This document shows, piece after piece, positions 8,469 to 9,382 of a stretch of DNA of 9,382 nucleotides; the first letter of the stretch is position 1; every line of letters begins with the position of its first letter. Location of the stretch: the NCBI GenBank assembly GCA_039916225.1, contig JBDSLU010000258.1:1-9382 (forward strand), read 5' to 3'. The position numbers were made by a program, and so were the translations under genes. The notes under the pieces are model-generated. The model ran no database searches. It was given only the letters and a program-made list of their open reading frames with translations, and was not told where the DNA came from. The stretch is from JBDSLU01 sp039916225 (lineage in GTDB: Bacteria > Acidobacteriota > Vicinamibacteria > Vicinamibacterales > Vicinamibacteraceae).

Positions 8469-8531
8469 GAACTGCCAACCGCCCACTCCCAATTCCCAAC
8501 CGCCAACTTCCAATTCCCAACCGCCAACGTC
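8469..8531 (+). repeat. 21-bp tandem repeat (minisatellite) in the liuB-liuC spacer
   Basis: Units at 8490-8510 and 8511-8531 (CAATTCCCAACCGCCAAC plus 3 nt) match at 20 of 21 positions. A more degenerate unit at 8469-8489 matches at about 16 of 21. The array fills most of the 88-nt gap between the two genes and contains almost no G on the plus strand. The 21-bp period keeps all frames open, which explains why open frames run through it, but the encoded heptads look like nothing functional. Confidence 0.85.
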
Positions 8532-8547
8532 CAAAGAAACGGCACGC

Positions 8548-9360
8548 ATGAGTACGGAGTCCCCCGCGTCTGACGTGCTGCTGGTCGATCGCCAGGGGCC
8601 CGTCTGGCGCGCGACGCTCAACCGCCCAGCGGTCCGCAACGCGTTCGATGAGCGGGTCATCGCCGCCCTGCGAGCCTGGGCCGACGACGTCGCACGCGCC
8701 GCCGATGCCGGCGAAGCACGGGTCGCGGTGATCGCCGGCGCTGGCCCCGTCTTCAGCGCCGGTGCCGATCTCGGGTGGATGCAGCGGATGCGCGACTACA
8801 CCCGCGAGGACAACGTCCGCGACGCCGACGCCGCGGCGGCGATGTTCGGCGCGCTCGACACGCTGCCGGTGCCGCTGGTCGGCCGCATCCAGGGCGCCGC
8901 GCTCGGCGGTGGGGCCGGCCTGGCCGCGGTGTGCGACGTCGTGGTCGCCGCCGACGACGCGGTCTTCGGCTTCACCGAAGTGCGCCTCGGCATCCTGCCG
9001 GCGGTCATCGGCCCGTTCGTCGTCGCCAAGATCGGGATCTCCGCGGCGCGCGCCCTGTTCCTGACCGGTGGCCGCTTCCCCGCGCCGCAGGCGCATCGGC
9101 TCGGCCTGGTGCACGAGGTCGTCCCGGCCGCCGAGCTCGACGCCGTCACCGACGTCGTCGTCCGCGATCTGCTGCTCGGCGCACCGTCCGCGCAGCGCCG
9201 AGCCAAGGCGCTGCTCCGCGAGATCGTCGCTCGGCCGCCGGCCGACGTGCGCCCGCTGACCAGCGCCGCGCTCGCCGATCAGCGCGTCTCGGCCGACGGC
9301 CAGGACGGCCTCGCCGCCTTCCTGCACAAGCGCCCGGCCCGGTGGGCGGTCGAACCGTGA
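8548..9360 (+). CDS. liuC: Enoyl-CoA hydratase family, probable methylglutaconyl-CoA hydratase
   Basis: The 270-aa product is a crotonase-fold enzyme of normal length. It has the CoA/oxyanion segment VFSAGADLGWMQRM (68-81), in which the SAGADLxWM form is typical of bacterial methylglutaconyl-CoA hydratases, then IQGAALGGGAGLAAVCD (114-130) and FGFTEVRLGILPAVI (140-154), and a C-terminal helical part. The expected reaction is hydration of 3-methylglutaconyl-CoA to HMG-CoA, directly after the upstream carboxylase. The Glu matching Glu164 of rat mitochondrial hydratase is present (E144), but the position matching Glu144 is Gly124. Related LiuC-like proteins often share this, so it need not mean inactivity, but a different crotonase reaction cannot be excluded. 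ATG 8548 is chosen because the upstream open frame consists of repeats; the Shine-Dalgarno is weak (AAAGAAA). Confidence 0.88.
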   Translation: MSTESPASDVLLVDRQGPVWRATLNRPAVRNAFDERVIAALRAWADDVARAADAGEARVAVIAGAGPVFSAGADLGWMQRMRDYTREDNVRDADAAAAMFGALDTLPVPLVGRIQGAALGGGAGLAAVCDVVVAADDAVFGFTEVRLGILPAVIGPFVVAKIGISAARALFLTGGRFPAPQAHRLGLVHEVVPAAELDAVTDVVVRDLLLGAPSAQRRAKALLREIVARPPADVRPLTSAALADQRVSADGQDGLAAFLHKRPARWAVEP

Positions 9361-9382
9361 GCACGACGCGGAGCGGCGCGGA
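9357..9382 (+). CDS. Possible start of a third operon gene, cut by the window edge
   Basis: The hydratase stop is part of a GTGA overlap (9357-9360). A GTG start there would read VSTTRSGA to the window end without a stop, and GGGCGG lies upstream at a usable distance. In leucine-degradation operons the next gene is often the biotin carboxylase (alpha) subunit or HMG-CoA lyase. Only 8 codons are visible, so neither the start nor the identity can be confirmed. Confidence 0.3.

Noticed and set aside
8188..8547. Upstream extension of the hydratase frame
   Set aside because: It overlaps the carboxylase 3' end in another frame and then translates the 21-bp repeats; ATG 8548 starts just before the crotonase fold.
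6846..8660. A 604-codon open frame on the minus strand opposite the carboxylase gene
   Set aside because: It is antisense to a clear carboxyltransferase gene, is full of His/Arg/Asp/Gly typical of GC-rich shadow frames, and reads through the minisatellite as WELEVGGW-like repeats.

Overview
The window is GC-rich bacterial DNA with tightly packed genes and many GTG starts. The gene families, in particular the secreted charged protein at the left end, are reminiscent of Acidobacteriota (perhaps the Vicinamibacteria group). This taxonomic guess is inference from gene content and base composition only. There is no rRNA, tRNA, CRISPR array, transposase or phage gene, and nothing that looks like a defence or biosynthetic island.

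Layout. From about 83 to 6703 every gene is on the minus strand. Read in the direction of transcription (right to left), they are: a small YtxH-like membrane-anchored protein (6703-6446); a YihY/BrkB-family inner-membrane protein (6422-5433); a large DUF255 thioredoxin-fold/six-hairpin protein of the YyaL/SPATA20 family (5362-3197); a 117-aa protein of unknown function whose ribosome-binding site overlaps the DUF255 stop codon (3191-2838); a small four-helix membrane protein (2827-2366); a secreted Cys-containing protein (2189-1632); a probable PilZ-like protein (1561-1136); and a secreted protein with a charged helix and a BamE/SmpA-like C-terminal domain (1015-83). Several starts are placed downstream of the longest open frame because a Shine-Dalgarno sequence, signal peptide or terminator fixes them.

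From 6852 to the right edge the genes are on the plus strand and form a leucine/isovalerate-degradation operon: the carboxyltransferase (beta) subunit of a methylcrotonyl-CoA carboxylase-type enzyme, then an enoyl-CoA hydratase-family protein resembling methylglutaconyl-CoA hydratase, then possibly a third gene beginning in a GTGA overlap at the very end. These two enzymes would act consecutively: 3-methylcrotonyl-CoA to 3-methylglutaconyl-CoA to HMG-CoA.

The regulatory sequence is the most interesting part. The carboxylase gene has a perfect TATAAT box only 11 nt upstream of its ATG and no Shine-Dalgarno, which predicts a leaderless or nearly leaderless mRNA. A pair of CAAGGCCC direct repeats one helical turn apart occupies the -35 region. 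The spacer between carboxylase and hydratase is a 21-bp minisatellite that is C-rich and nearly G-free on the coding strand. An intrinsic terminator ends so close to the start of the left-most gene that it may act as a leader or attenuator. I do not see a convincing new multi-gene system. The candidates for novelty are these regulatory arrangements and the unnamed secreted and membrane proteins.
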